Below are positions 15,497 to 23,387 of a stretch of 24,410 nucleotides of DNA, piece after piece. How positions within the stretch are numbered: position 1 is the stretch's first letter; each line of letters begins with the position of its first letter. This DNA is from Myxococcales bacterium (GTDB taxonomy: Bacteria; Myxococcota; Polyangia; Fen-1088): the NCBI GenBank assembly GCA_003153875.1, contig PMBY01000451.1, positions 1 to 24,410 on the forward strand, given 5' to 3'. The position numbers and the translations under genes are program-made. The notes under the pieces are model-generated. The model was not told the DNA's origin, did no database searches, and saw only the letters and a program-made list of their open reading frames with translations.

Positions 15497-17401
15497 GTGA
15501 CGAAACTACACCATTTCCTTTCCCGGTTGTGCGTGGCCACGGGCGTGGCAGCGCTGGCCTTGTCAGCATCGGCCTGCGTTCGTGGCGCGGCTGGCTCGGA
15601 GTCCGTGCCGGATGGGGGCGTGGCTGAACCACGCGTCGCGCGCAGCAACATTCTGCGCGCCGACTATGCCGGGTCCACGAGCTGCCGGACTTGCCACAGC
15701 AGCCTGTACGACGACTGGCTGGGCTCGCCCATGCGGCAGATGACTCGCCTGCCCGCAACCGCAAAGATCCGGGCGCCCTTCGACGGACGCACCTGGAGGT
15801 TCAAAGACGACGAGGCCCGCTTCGAGCGACAGGCCGGCACCCGCTTCGTGCGAATTCAGTCGCGGCGTTTCGGAGATCATTTGTACCGGGTCACCCGGGT
15901 GATCGGCGGCCGCACCCGCGAAGACTTCGCCGGCGTCGAGGTCACCGGCACGCAGCCCGACGCCCGCATCATCGGCGATGCGCACGACGAGGTCATTCTG
16001 CCGGCCAGCTACTTTTTTGAGACCGCTTCCTTTCGGCTCAAGGGCTATTCCGTGATGGTGCGCGAGCGGCCCGGGCTGAAGGCCGGCGCGGTGTGGAACC
16101 AGTCCTGTGTGCTGTGCCACAACACCGCACCCACCTTCCTGTCGCTGTGGGGCGCTCTGCTGGGCAAAGGCGCGCCCGCGTACCAAGGCGAGGTGGTGGA
16201 CGCACTCTTGCCCGAGAGCCGTCGGTGGGCACTGCAAATCACCGATCCCCATGCTGCGCGCGCGGCGATCGCCGATGAAGTGCATCTCCTGGGCGAAGCG
16301 AGCGACCTGCCCGGCGACCTGCCCGCGTCGCTGCGCCAGGGGATCACGACCGTGGGCCAACGCTTCGGGGCCGAGCAACTTCTGGAAGTTGGCATCGGGT
16401 GCGAGGCCTGTCACGGCGGGTGCCGCGAACACGTGCTGCAACCGCGGGTTTCGACCTCGTACCAGCCGCGCAGCCCGTTTCTGCGCGTGCAGCCTGCGCC
16501 GGGCCGCGACCCCATCACCCGCGCCGAGGCGATCAACCGAACCTGCGCCCGCTGCCACCAGGTTCTGTTCTCGCGCTATCCTTTCACCTGGGAAGGCGGT
16601 CTTCGCCACGGCCCATCGCCGGGTGGTAGTTCCACCAACTCGGGCGAGGCGCGGGACATGCTGCTGGGCGGGTGCAGCCGTGCCCTGGCTTGCACCGATT
16701 GTCACGATCCCCACCGCGACGATGATCCGGACGATCTGGCTGCGCTGGCCACGCCCGCCGGCAACGCCACCTGCACAAAGTGCCACCCCGCCTATTCCAG
16801 TCGCCAGGCGCTACGCGCGCACAGCCATCACGATCCCGATGCAGCGGGCGGCGTGTGCATCAACTGCCACATGCCGCGCAAGAATCTGGCGCTGACCTAC
16901 ACGCTGGGGCGCTACCACCGGATCGGCTCGCCGACTGAGAACGCGCGCGTGTTGCGCGATCGACCTCTGGAGTGCGCGCTTTGCCACGCCCGCAAGAGCG
17001 CCGAGGAGCTGGTGTCGGAAATGGAGCGCTGGTGGGGCAAGCACTACGACCGCCCGATCTTGCAAGCGCTCTACGGAGATCTGCAGCAGCCGCCGCTACA
17101 GGCCACCTTGGCGCTGGGCAAGCCCCACGAGCAGGCAGTGGCGATCATCAGCCTGCGCGAGCAGAACGTGCGCGAGACCTTGCCGCTGGTGGCCCAGCAA
17201 ATTGCGAATCGGCTGCCCCTGGTTCGCTACCAGGTAAGGAAAGCCATCGACACCTTTGTCGGCAAGGACTGCGGCATCGACCTGGATCGAACTTTGCGCG
17301 ACATCATCTCTGCCACCGAAAAATGCGTTCCCCAAGCCGCGCCCATCACCCAGAGCGCGCCCGTGCGCGAAGCGCCTGCCTCGCACCCCGACGACGACTG
17401 A
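15497..17401 (+). CDS. Octahaem c-type cytochrome
   Basis: A 634-aa exported multihaem cytochrome. It starts at a GTG (15497), with the signal LCVATGVAALALSASAC; Cys27 might be lipidated, but Ala at -3 makes the lipobox weak. Eight CxxCH haem sites are seen: CRTCH 63-67, CVLCH 204-208, CEACH 302-306, CARCH 350-354, CTDCH 399-403, CTKCH 426-430, CINCH 454-458 and CALCH 493-497. The spacing is wide, unlike compact NapC or NrfA proteins, and resembles the loose multihaem cytochromes found in anaerobic-respiration or envelope electron-transfer loci. After the last haem, residues 540-600 are helical and HEAT-like. It probably transfers electrons in the periplasm or at the outer membrane; the partner and substrate are unknown. 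It is divergent from the TlpA-like gene. Confidence 0.92.
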   Translation: MTKLHHFLSRLCVATGVAALALSASACVRGAAGSESVPDGGVAEPRVARSNILRADYAGSTSCRTCHSSLYDDWLGSPMRQMTRLPATAKIRAPFDGRTWRFKDDEARFERQAGTRFVRIQSRRFGDHLYRVTRVIGGRTREDFAGVEVTGTQPDARIIGDAHDEVILPASYFFETASFRLKGYSVMVRERPGLKAGAVWNQSCVLCHNTAPTFLSLWGALLGKGAPAYQGEVVDALLPESRRWALQITDPHAARAAIADEVHLLGEASDLPGDLPASLRQGITTVGQRFGAEQLLEVGIGCEACHGGCREHVLQPRVSTSYQPRSPFLRVQPAPGRDPITRAEAINRTCARCHQVLFSRYPFTWEGGLRHGPSPGGSSTNSGEARDMLLGGCSRALACTDCHDPHRDDDPDDLAALATPAGNATCTKCHPAYSSRQALRAHSHHDPDAAGGVCINCHMPRKNLALTYTLGRYHRIGSPTENARVLRDRPLECALCHARKSAEELVSEMERWWGKHYDRPILQALYGDLQQPPLQATLALGKPHEQAVAIISLREQNVRETLPLVAQQIANRLPLVRYQVRKAIDTFVGKDCGIDLDRTLRDIISATEKCVPQAAPITQSAPVREAPASHPDDD

Positions 17402-17415
17402 AGTTCACGGCAAGG

Positions 17416-17718
17416 TCACTTCGGCCAAATCCGCGTACCGACACGCTCGATGTGCTCTCGCAAACTCGCCAATGTGATGGCCGCAAACGCCTTGACATCG
17501 TAGTTGTAAGGCAAAGGCAGTTCGTCGAGTTCAAGAGCGATGGCCTGCGCTGCAAAGTCGTCGGCCACCCCCCAGACCGCGAGGTCGACGTCCGAATTGC
17601 ACAGGTGCGTTCCCTTGGCTCGCGAGCCGAAGACCTTCACCTGTGAGATCTCCGGGTGCCGGCGGAACACCGAGCACAATTGGTCCAGCTCGACCGGCTG
17701 CAGACCTGCTAGGCTCAT
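17416..17718 (-). CDS. mntA: MNT-domain nucleotidyltransferase, HepT antitoxin (MntA-like)
   Basis: A 100-aa minimal nucleotidyltransferase. The motif GS-x10-DxD is exact: Gly31-Ser32, then RAKGTHLCNS, then Asp43-Val-Asp45. This is the catalytic, metal-binding signature of MntA antitoxins, which add AMP to the Tyr of the HEPN toxin. I start at the ATG at 17718, because it overlaps the hepT stop as ATGA; a longer start at 17742 would overlap more and lacks support. The size (about 100 aa) is normal for the family. It lies tail-to-tail with the cytochrome gene, 14 nt apart. The related HI0073 proteins were earlier described only as nucleotidyltransferases with a substrate-binding partner, so antitoxin function is inferred from motifs and gene order. 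Confidence 0.85.
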   Translation of the reverse strand: MSLAGLQPVELDQLCSVFRRHPEISQVKVFGSRAKGTHLCNSDVDLAVWGVADDFAAQAIALELDELPLPYNYDVKAFAAITLASLREHIERVGTRIWPK

Positions 17719-18140
17719 TCCGCCATTCTCCCAGAAAACCAATTGTGGACCGACGCGAGCGCGGGCAAGTAGCGGGCGTGGATAGCTTCGACTGCTTTGT
17801 CAAAGACCGTCTTGTCATAGGTGTGGGCCAGAAGGTTGCGCTCGACCAACATGTCCATCCATAGCTGGCCATCGTCGAGCAACTTGGCCGCGAAGGCGTC
17901 CTTGATGACCTGGCGAGGAGTCACAGGCGAGACGGCGATTCCGCTCTCTGCCAAGTAGTCATTGAGAGTCTTCCAAGCCAGCTCAAAGCAGTACTCGAAG
18001 CGATGGACCGTGCCTTCCTTCTCGAGCGCCGTGAGCCCGCCCGGGCCGCGCTGCAAGGCCTCGCGAAGGAGCATGAACGCGCGGTCGAAGTTGTGAAAGC
18101 GCTGTCTCCATCGGACATCTGGGTTGGTCGCCATGTTCAC
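17715..18140 (-). CDS. hepT: HEPN-domain protein, HI0074/HepT-like toxin
   Basis: A 141-aa all-helical protein of the HI0074 family (nucleotidyltransferase substrate-binding, HEPN superfamily). RFEYCFELAWKTLNDYL is the family hallmark, and RNLLAHTY is an exact RX4HXY motif (Arg101, His106, Tyr108), the RNase active site and AMPylated Tyr of HepT toxins. The start could be the GTG at 18140, with AAGGG well placed upstream, or the in-frame ATG at 18134. The stop overlaps mntA by 4 nt, so the toxin is translated first and coupled to its antitoxin. It follows tonB on the same strand after 63 bp and may have its own promoter there. Confidence 0.87.
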   Translation of the reverse strand: MNMATNPDVRWRQRFHNFDRAFMLLREALQRGPGGLTALEKEGTVHRFEYCFELAWKTLNDYLAESGIAVSPVTPRQVIKDAFAAKLLDDGQLWMDMLVERNLLAHTYDKTVFDKAVEAIHARYLPALASVHNWFSGRMAE

Positions 18141-18164
18141 GCTGCCCTTTGGTCCAGAAAGGAT

Positions 18165-18185
18165 AGCATACCACTTGGGGCCAAG
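18165..18185 (-). promoter_or_regulatory. Possible hepT-mntA promoter with overlapping palindrome
   Basis: Read on the - strand, TGGTATGCT (18173-18165) resembles an extended -10 box. Just upstream is the perfect palindrome CTTGG-CC-CCAAG (18185-18174). This would place the start about 18 nt before the GTG of hepT and put the palindrome in the promoter spacer, a good operator position. No good -35 hexamer is seen. Alternatively, the pair is read from the tonB operon. Confidence 0.35.
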
Positions 18186-18203
18186 CGGACTTCACGATGA
18201 TCC

Positions 18204-18953
18204 TCATTCTGCCTCTCCCAGCGCGAAGTGGACCTTGAATCGGCGCACTCGCACCGGAACGCGCTTGCCGTCGCGTTCGCCGGGCGTGAACCGGCACGCC
18301 TTGAGTGCGCGCACAGCCGCTTCGTTCAATCCCTGACCCAGCCCCTGCACCACTGTGATGTCGCGAACCACGCCTTCTTCGCCGACCACGATATCCAGGA
18401 TGACCGTGCCCTCCAGCCCGGCCTGCTTCGCCTCTTCGGTGTACTTGCCGGTGCACTGGCCAATGGGCAAGGGCATCTTGGTCACCTCGTAGGCCTGCAC
18501 TGGCGCGGCCAGCGGTTTCACCTCGGCCGCAGCTACTCTCGTGCGCGTCGGTTTGGTCTGCAAGGTGTTGCCCACTGGCAGCGCTGGTCCCGTACCTGCC
18601 GAGGAAGTCGACTCCATGGAAATCCCAAACACTGGCGTGGTGGTGGTGTCGGTGCCAGTGGCTGGGCGCTCCGTCGGTGGCGTAGGCCTGGGTAGATTCT
18701 CGCGCCGGGGAGCGTCGGTCATGGCCCGGCGTCGCGAAGGTGTCTCATGAGCGGGTTGCGTCTTGGGCTCAGGCGTGGCCTCGGGCTCGGGTGGTTTCTC
18801 GGGCTCAGGCGGCGGCACCCTGAGCGCCACTTGCAGCACCACGGGTCGCGCCGCCTCGGCTTGCGGCGGCAGGTGGCCCACGCCCCGCAACAGCAGCAGG
18901 TGGCCGACCAGGGCCACCGCCGCGCAAACCAGCATGCGGGTCGGGTAGTTCAT
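18204..18953 (-). CDS. tonB: TonB energy transducer
   Basis: A 249-aa TonB family protein that couples inner-membrane proton motive force to outer-membrane receptors. One N-terminal anchor (about residues 7-24, MLVCAAVALVGHLLLL) is followed by a Pro/Glu-rich, periplasm-spanning region with PEPEKPPEPEATPEP. The TonB C-terminal domain covers about 165-245: YTEEAKQAGLEGTVILDIVV, GVVRDITVVQGLG, LNEAAVRALKACRFTPG and VRVRRFKVHFAL. The ATG at 18953 overlaps the exbD stop as ATGA. The frame is open further upstream, but inside exbD, so this start is preferred. It is the last gene of the transport operon. Confidence 0.93.
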   Translation of the reverse strand: MNYPTRMLVCAAVALVGHLLLLRGVGHLPPQAEAARPVVLQVALRVPPPEPEKPPEPEATPEPKTQPAHETPSRRRAMTDAPRRENLPRPTPPTERPATGTDTTTTPVFGISMESTSSAGTGPALPVGNTLQTKPTRTRVAAAEVKPLAAPVQAYEVTKMPLPIGQCTGKYTEEAKQAGLEGTVILDIVVGEEGVVRDITVVQGLGQGLNEAAVRALKACRFTPGERDGKRVPVRVRRFKVHFALGEAE

Positions 18954-19378
18954 TCCTCCAGTACCGGAGCCAGCAGCCCCGTGGGATCGATCTGAATGGC
19001 GAACGAAGTCACACCCAACGACTTGACCAGGTCGAGCACCCACACCACACGGCCGTGCGACACGTTCTTGTCGCCCGCGACGATCACCTGGGTCTTGGGA
19101 TCCTTGGCCACCGAAGCCTGGATCGCGGCGCGCAGAATCTCCGGCGTGGCTGGAGTTCCGTTGAGGAACATCCGGCCCTCGCGGGTCAAGGTCACGGCCA
19201 ACGTGGTCGGGTTGGCGGACGAGGCCTGCGCGGCCTTGGGCAGTTGCACCTCGATAACCTGCCGGGCGATGAGGTGAGCCGTGAGCATGAAGATGATGAG
19301 CAACACCAACATGATGTCCACCAACGGCGTGACATTGATGTCGGTGATGAGGCCCCGGCGGCGGCCACTGGCAGCCAT
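18950..19378 (-). CDS. exbD: ExbD/TolR-type proton channel subunit
   Basis: A 142-aa inner-membrane protein of the ExbD/TolR family. Its single helix VTPLVDIMLVLLIIFML carries the essential Asp (Asp21 here), followed by a periplasmic domain with VEVQLPKA-like and TQVIVAGDKNVSHGRVV strands. The ATG at 19378 overlaps the exbB stop by 1 nt (TGATG) and has GAGGAG at a normal distance; a GTG at 19381 is too close to that site. With ExbB it would form the motor that energises TonB. Confidence 0.93.
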   Translation of the reverse strand: MAASGRRRGLITDINVTPLVDIMLVLLIIFMLTAHLIARQVIEVQLPKAAQASSANPTTLAVTLTREGRMFLNGTPATPEILRAAIQASVAKDPKTQVIVAGDKNVSHGRVVWVLDLVKSLGVTSFAIQIDPTGLLAPVLEE

Positions 19379-20037
19379 CACTTCTCCTCGGGAGCAGCGT
19401 GCTCGGCCTTCACGTGCGCCAGAATGCGGTGGCCCAGCGTGCCTGCCGAGGCCAGCGCGGTCTCCACGTGGCGCATGAGCACGTTGTAGGTGGCGACCGC
19501 GGGAATTGCGACCAGCAGACCCACCGCAGTGGCCACCAACGCCTCGGCGATGCCCGCCATCACCGCCTGCGTGCCCAGGGCCGCGCTGCTGCGGGCCAGG
19601 TCGTGGAAAGCGCGCACGATCCCGAGCACCGTGCCGAACAGCCCGATGAAGGGCGCGTTGCTGCCCAGGGTGCCGAGATAGGCCAGCCCGCGCTCGTAGC
19701 GAATGCGCTGGGATTCAAGCACCGCCGCTACTTGCTCCTCGACGGCGGCCGCGCCTTCGCTCAAGTGGTCGAGACAGGCGCGCGCCACGGCCGCGTCCAG
19801 CGAACGCACGTCCCCCAGCGCCTTGAGTGCGGCCTTCGCGCCCGAGGTGCGTAGCGCTTGCAACATCTCGGCGATCTGCCGACGGGGTCGCCGCTCGCGC
19901 AGGAAGTACCACAGGCGCTCCAGCACCACGGCCGCGGCCGCGATGCTGAGAATAATGAGTAGCCACAGCACCCAGCGAGAACCGGCGCGCAGCATGAGGT
20001 CGAGCGCTTGAGCATCAATGGTCTGTTGGTTGTGCAT
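19378..20037 (-). CDS. exbB: ExbB/TolQ-type proton channel subunit
   Basis: A 219-aa MotA/TolQ/ExbB family protein. Three membrane segments are visible: WVLWLLIILSIAAAAVVL (about 18-36), NAPFIGLFGTVLGIVRAF (about 120-137) and VAIPAVATYNVLMRH with the preceding GIAEALVATAVGLL (about 158-185). The GLFGTVLGI and GIAEALVATAVGL motifs are family signatures. AAGGAG lies 7 nt before the ATG. It is 9 nt downstream of the receptor gene. ExbB rather than TolQ is favoured by its place between a TonB-dependent receptor and tonB. Confidence 0.93.
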   Translation of the reverse strand: MHNQQTIDAQALDLMLRAGSRWVLWLLIILSIAAAAVVLERLWYFLRERRPRRQIAEMLQALRTSGAKAALKALGDVRSLDAAVARACLDHLSEGAAAVEEQVAAVLESQRIRYERGLAYLGTLGSNAPFIGLFGTVLGIVRAFHDLARSSAALGTQAVMAGIAEALVATAVGLLVAIPAVATYNVLMRHVETALASAGTLGHRILAHVKAEHAAPEEK

Positions 20038-20046
20038 AGGATCTCC

Positions 20047-22620
20047 TTAGAATCGGGCGCGCAGGCCCACCGTGGGCAAGACGTAGCGGATGTTCACGCC
20101 CGGCGTGACTTCTTCGGGCAGCAGCGCAGCGTTCATGATGTCGACGTAGAAATCCAGCAGCCAGCCCTTGTACACCGCGCGCTTGTCCACGCGAATGTCA
20201 ATGCGGTCGTAGCCGTTGGTTCGGGCCGTGTTGTAGCCGTAGGTGGTGGTGGCCGGCTTGCCGCTCTGGTATTGCAGGCGCACGCCCACGTCCCAGTTGC
20301 GCGGCAGCAACAGCCCGGCCACCAGATTGATCAGGTGGGTGCGGTCGAAATCGTAGGGCGCCCAGGCGCCGTCCTTGTATCGCTCGGAGCGCGACAGGGT
20401 GTACGACAACCAGCCGTACAGGCCGCTCTTGGCCTGGCGCCGAATCAGCGTCTCCAGACCGTAGGCGCGGCCGGTGTGGGCCTGGAGCAACCGGTCGAGT
20501 ACGTCCTGTGCCCTGGTCCCCAGGGCTTGCGCTCCGATATTGACGAGCGTGGTGTTGGGAACGGTATTGAGCGTCTGCTGGTTGACCGTCAAGTCGAAGA
20601 TGGTCGGGTCCATGTACGCGAAGTAGCCCTCGACGCTGGCGCTGAAGTGCTGGGACAGAGGGATCTCGGCACCCAGGCTGCTCTGGATTGACTGCAGCAG
20701 GCCGTACTTGAGCGGCATGGTGTCGAGGCCTGGCAGCGGCAGCACGAAGCGTGGCGGCTGGTGGTACAGCCCCACCGCGGCCTTGAGCCAGACCGCGCTG
20801 TCGTCGCTGTCAGCCGGCACGCCTGCCAGATCCCGCGTGGTCAGCTTGTAGCGCAAGGTCAGGCGCGGATCGACTCCCGTCTTGGTGGTGTCCTTGTCGT
20901 TGTACACGTCGGTGCGCACGCCCGGCCGGATCAACCAGCGCGAGGTGGGTCGCCAAAGTGTCTCGACCAGCGCCGACCCCACATACAGCGCACGCAGATC
21001 CTTGGTGATGGAATTCAGCGAGAACTGGTCGGGAGCCACCGACGAGGGCGCGCCCTGGACGATGTCGTGGAAGCTGCCCTCCACGCCCCACACGAGGGTC
21101 AGGCGCTCGCCTGCCCGGTAATGCCAGCGCATGGACGGCTCAGCCACCCAGGTCGACACGTTGCTGCCCGAACTTTCGGTCTGGTCATAGCCCAGCACCA
21201 GGCGGTACAGGCCGTCGAACCCGCCGCTGCCATGGTAGACGCGCATGTCGGCGCGATGAAACTCCAGGATGAGCGCAGGCGCCAGCGTTGGATTGGAAGT
21301 CGAAGAGCCCGGCGCGGGCGTGTCGAGCTCGTCCCCGGCGCCGAAGAACGACACCGTCCAGCCGTTGCGTGGATTGCCGCCGTCGAGGCGAAGCTGGTAA
21401 TCCCAGTAGGAAAGCGAAACCTGGTTGGTGGCCAGGCTCAAGATCAAGCCGGGATAGCCATAGCGACCAGCCGCGGTGAGCGTCGCGCCTATTTGCGGGA
21501 TAGGCTGGCGGACCAGGCCGCCCGCCTGCATGAAATTCACGTCCAGGTCGATGAGGTGCTCGTCGGAGCGCGCCCGATGGGTGCGTCCGTCGACGATGCC
21601 GCCGGTGTAGCCGCCGTACAGAACCGGCGCGCCCCCAGGATAGAACTGGATTTCCTCGATGAACTCGGGGTGCACCACGCTGGCCCCAACCAGCAAGTGG
21701 TAGAGCAGCGGCACGCGCGTGCCGTCGAGCAAGAAGCCGGTGGAATTGGGGCTGGCCCCGCGCACCACCGGGAACGGGAGCAAGGCCACGATGGAAGCGG
21801 TGCCAGGCAGCGCCTGGATGACCCGGAAGGGATCGCCGAAGGTGCCTGGTATCTCCTTGATCTCGGCGCCGCGCAGGGTGATGCGCGACACCTCCTCGCG
21901 GTGTTGCTCCCCCACGATGACAATCTCGTAGGGATCGTAGCTCTCGCGCTCGATGTAGTAGCTGACCGCAAGCTCCTGTTGCGGGGCCAGGTGCTCCTGC
22001 TGCAAGAACGCGTTGTACCCGGCGGCGTGCGCGGTGACGCGCGCATCCCCCGACGGCACCGGCAGCCGGAAACGGCCCTTGCCATCGCTGTCGGCGCTGT
22101 AGTGGCGCCCGCCGATCAGCGCGTCCACGGTGGCGCCAGCCACGGGCAGGCGGGTTCCCATCTCGACCAGACGGCCACGCAACGCCGCGGTCAGCGGCGG
22201 ACCTGTGTCCACTGTCGGCGCAGGTGGCGGTGGCGGTGGCGGTTGGAAGGTGTGCGTGAACGTGATCTCGACAGGCACGGGCTGGCCGCCATAGCGCGCG
22301 GGCTGGAAAGTGAAACCTTTGGCTGCAGCCACAACCGCGTCGTCAAAAATCGGCAAGGAATGGCTGAGCAGCTCGACCTTGGGAACCGTGCCGTCGGCCG
22401 CGACCATGATCTTGATGCGCACGACGACGGGCTGATCGTGCGGCGGAGCGCCTGCTGGATAGGGCACGGTGGTCGGAACCAGCGGCTGGGGCGGCTCCAG
22501 TTCCGCGGGTGCTACGGGCGCACCCGACTCAGCAAGACCGGCGTCCGGACTCTGGGCGCGGGCAGTTCCCAGTGGCAGCGAAACAGCGAGCGCCAGCAGC
22601 GCGATGTCCTTCAACGCCAC
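20047..22620 (-). CDS. TonB-dependent receptor with N-terminal TonB C-terminal domain
   Basis: An 857-aa outer-membrane receptor. From the GTG at 22620 (GGGTG upstream) it has a signal ending TARA|Q near residue 22. About residues 58-122 look like a TonB C-terminal domain (VVVRIKIMVAADGTVPKVEL, FDDAVVAAAKGFTFQPA, VPVEITFTHTF), then a Pro run. Residues 138-215 are a carboxypeptidase-regulatory-like fold (GRLVEMGTRLPVAGATVDAL). EIVIVG at 232-237 fits a TonB box. The plug follows (IQALPGTASIV, VVRGASPNSTGFLLDGTRVPLLYHL), then a long barrel ending in LRARF. It imports an unknown substrate; nothing here identifies it. A TTG at 22614 is an alternative start. It overlaps the upstream gene by 10 nt. 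Confidence 0.87.
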   Translation of the reverse strand: MALKDIALLALAVSLPLGTARAQSPDAGLAESGAPVAPAELEPPQPLVPTTVPYPAGAPPHDQPVVVRIKIMVAADGTVPKVELLSHSLPIFDDAVVAAAKGFTFQPARYGGQPVPVEITFTHTFQPPPPPPPAPTVDTGPPLTAALRGRLVEMGTRLPVAGATVDALIGGRHYSADSDGKGRFRLPVPSGDARVTAHAAGYNAFLQQEHLAPQQELAVSYYIERESYDPYEIVIVGEQHREEVSRITLRGAEIKEIPGTFGDPFRVIQALPGTASIVALLPFPVVRGASPNSTGFLLDGTRVPLLYHLLVGASVVHPEFIEEIQFYPGGAPVLYGGYTGGIVDGRTHRARSDEHLIDLDVNFMQAGGLVRQPIPQIGATLTAAGRYGYPGLILSLATNQVSLSYWDYQLRLDGGNPRNGWTVSFFGAGDELDTPAPGSSTSNPTLAPALILEFHRADMRVYHGSGGFDGLYRLVLGYDQTESSGSNVSTWVAEPSMRWHYRAGERLTLVWGVEGSFHDIVQGAPSSVAPDQFSLNSITKDLRALYVGSALVETLWRPTSRWLIRPGVRTDVYNDKDTTKTGVDPRLTLRYKLTTRDLAGVPADSDDSAVWLKAAVGLYHQPPRFVLPLPGLDTMPLKYGLLQSIQSSLGAEIPLSQHFSASVEGYFAYMDPTIFDLTVNQQTLNTVPNTTLVNIGAQALGTRAQDVLDRLLQAHTGRAYGLETLIRRQAKSGLYGWLSYTLSRSERYKDGAWAPYDFDRTHLINLVAGLLLPRNWDVGVRLQYQSGKPATTTYGYNTARTNGYDRIDIRVDKRAVYKGWLLDFYVDIMNAALLPEEVTPGVNIRYVLPTVGLRARF

Positions 22621-23387
22621 AAGATCACCCAGGCGAGTGAGGTTCCAAAATGCCCCCACCACTGGCGGCGAACGATGGGAGTCGCGGTGTCGGGTTCCGG
22701 GTTGCCGGTATCCTCCACACATCCCGTCCACTGGCCATCGGTCTCCAGTGCCAACCCCGTCGAGGATCGCGGCCCCAGCACCATCATCCACTCCGCGCGC
22801 AACAGGCCGGTGACACCCACGCCGTCGCAAGACTGCAAGGGCGTCCGCGCATCTGGGAAGGTGTATGAGGCATCGGGGCTGGCGCCTTGGGGGTTCGGAG
22901 CGGGCTGGTTGGAAATGGGCCCGACCAGGCCGCCAAAGCCGATGCCTACCCCGAGGTTGAGGTGCTCGCTCGCGTGCCAGGTGGGCTCGATGGTGCCGGC
23001 GTAGCGCAAGCCGCGTGTGCCGGCGGCTCCGGTCGCGTACAGGTACTGGAGTGAACCCATCAGTGACCAGCGCTCGTCCAGCCGAATGCCGACGCGAATG
23101 GTTGGTCCGATGAGCTGAGCATTCGGGGGACCGCTGATGCCGAACAGGCGGCCGTAGACCAAGCCCAGGCCGAAGCGAAATCCGGGCTTCTTCCACACCG
23201 CACGGTCGGTCTCGGTAGGCAGAGACAGGCGCGGCGGCCCGTCATCATCAACAGCGGGCTGGCCGGGCGACGCCGGAGCGCTGGCCGGTGCCGACGCAGT
23301 GGCGACTGGCGGCTCCGCCCACGCGCGGTCCGCGACGAGCGCAGTCGCCGCCAGTACGGACGCGTACAATATCTGCCGCTGCTTCAT
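22611..23387 (-). CDS. Small outer-membrane barrel-like protein of the TonB operon
   Basis: A 258-aa secreted protein without a family I can name. The ATG at 23387 overlaps the upstream stop as ATGA and gives a clear signal peptide: KQR, then ILYASVLAATALVADRAWA and cleavage before EPP. A Ala/Pro/Ser-rich stretch (ASAPASAPASPG) precedes strands that alternate in a beta-barrel manner, such as FRFGLGLVYGRLFGI, PTIRVGIRLDERWSLMGSL and LNLGVGIGFGGLVG. The protein ends in SLAWVILWR. Two cysteines (in PLQSCDGVG and WTGCVED) may form a disulfide. Its place between a secreted protein and the receptor suggests an accessory envelope role. Confidence 0.75.
   Translation of the reverse strand: MKQRQILYASVLAATALVADRAWAEPPVATASAPASAPASPGQPAVDDDGPPRLSLPTETDRAVWKKPGFRFGLGLVYGRLFGISGPPNAQLIGPTIRVGIRLDERWSLMGSLQYLYATGAAGTRGLRYAGTIEPTWHASEHLNLGVGIGFGGLVGPISNQPAPNPQGASPDASYTFPDARTPLQSCDGVGVTGLLRAEWMMVLGPRSSTGLALETDGQWTGCVEDTGNPEPDTATPIVRRQWWGHFGTSLAWVILWR

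Noticed and set aside
20761..23004. 747-aa open frame on the + strand
   Set aside because: It runs antisense across the TonB-dependent receptor and barrel genes, which have strong domain evidence. It is His/Arg/Gly-biased with no domain, as expected of a high-GC shadow.
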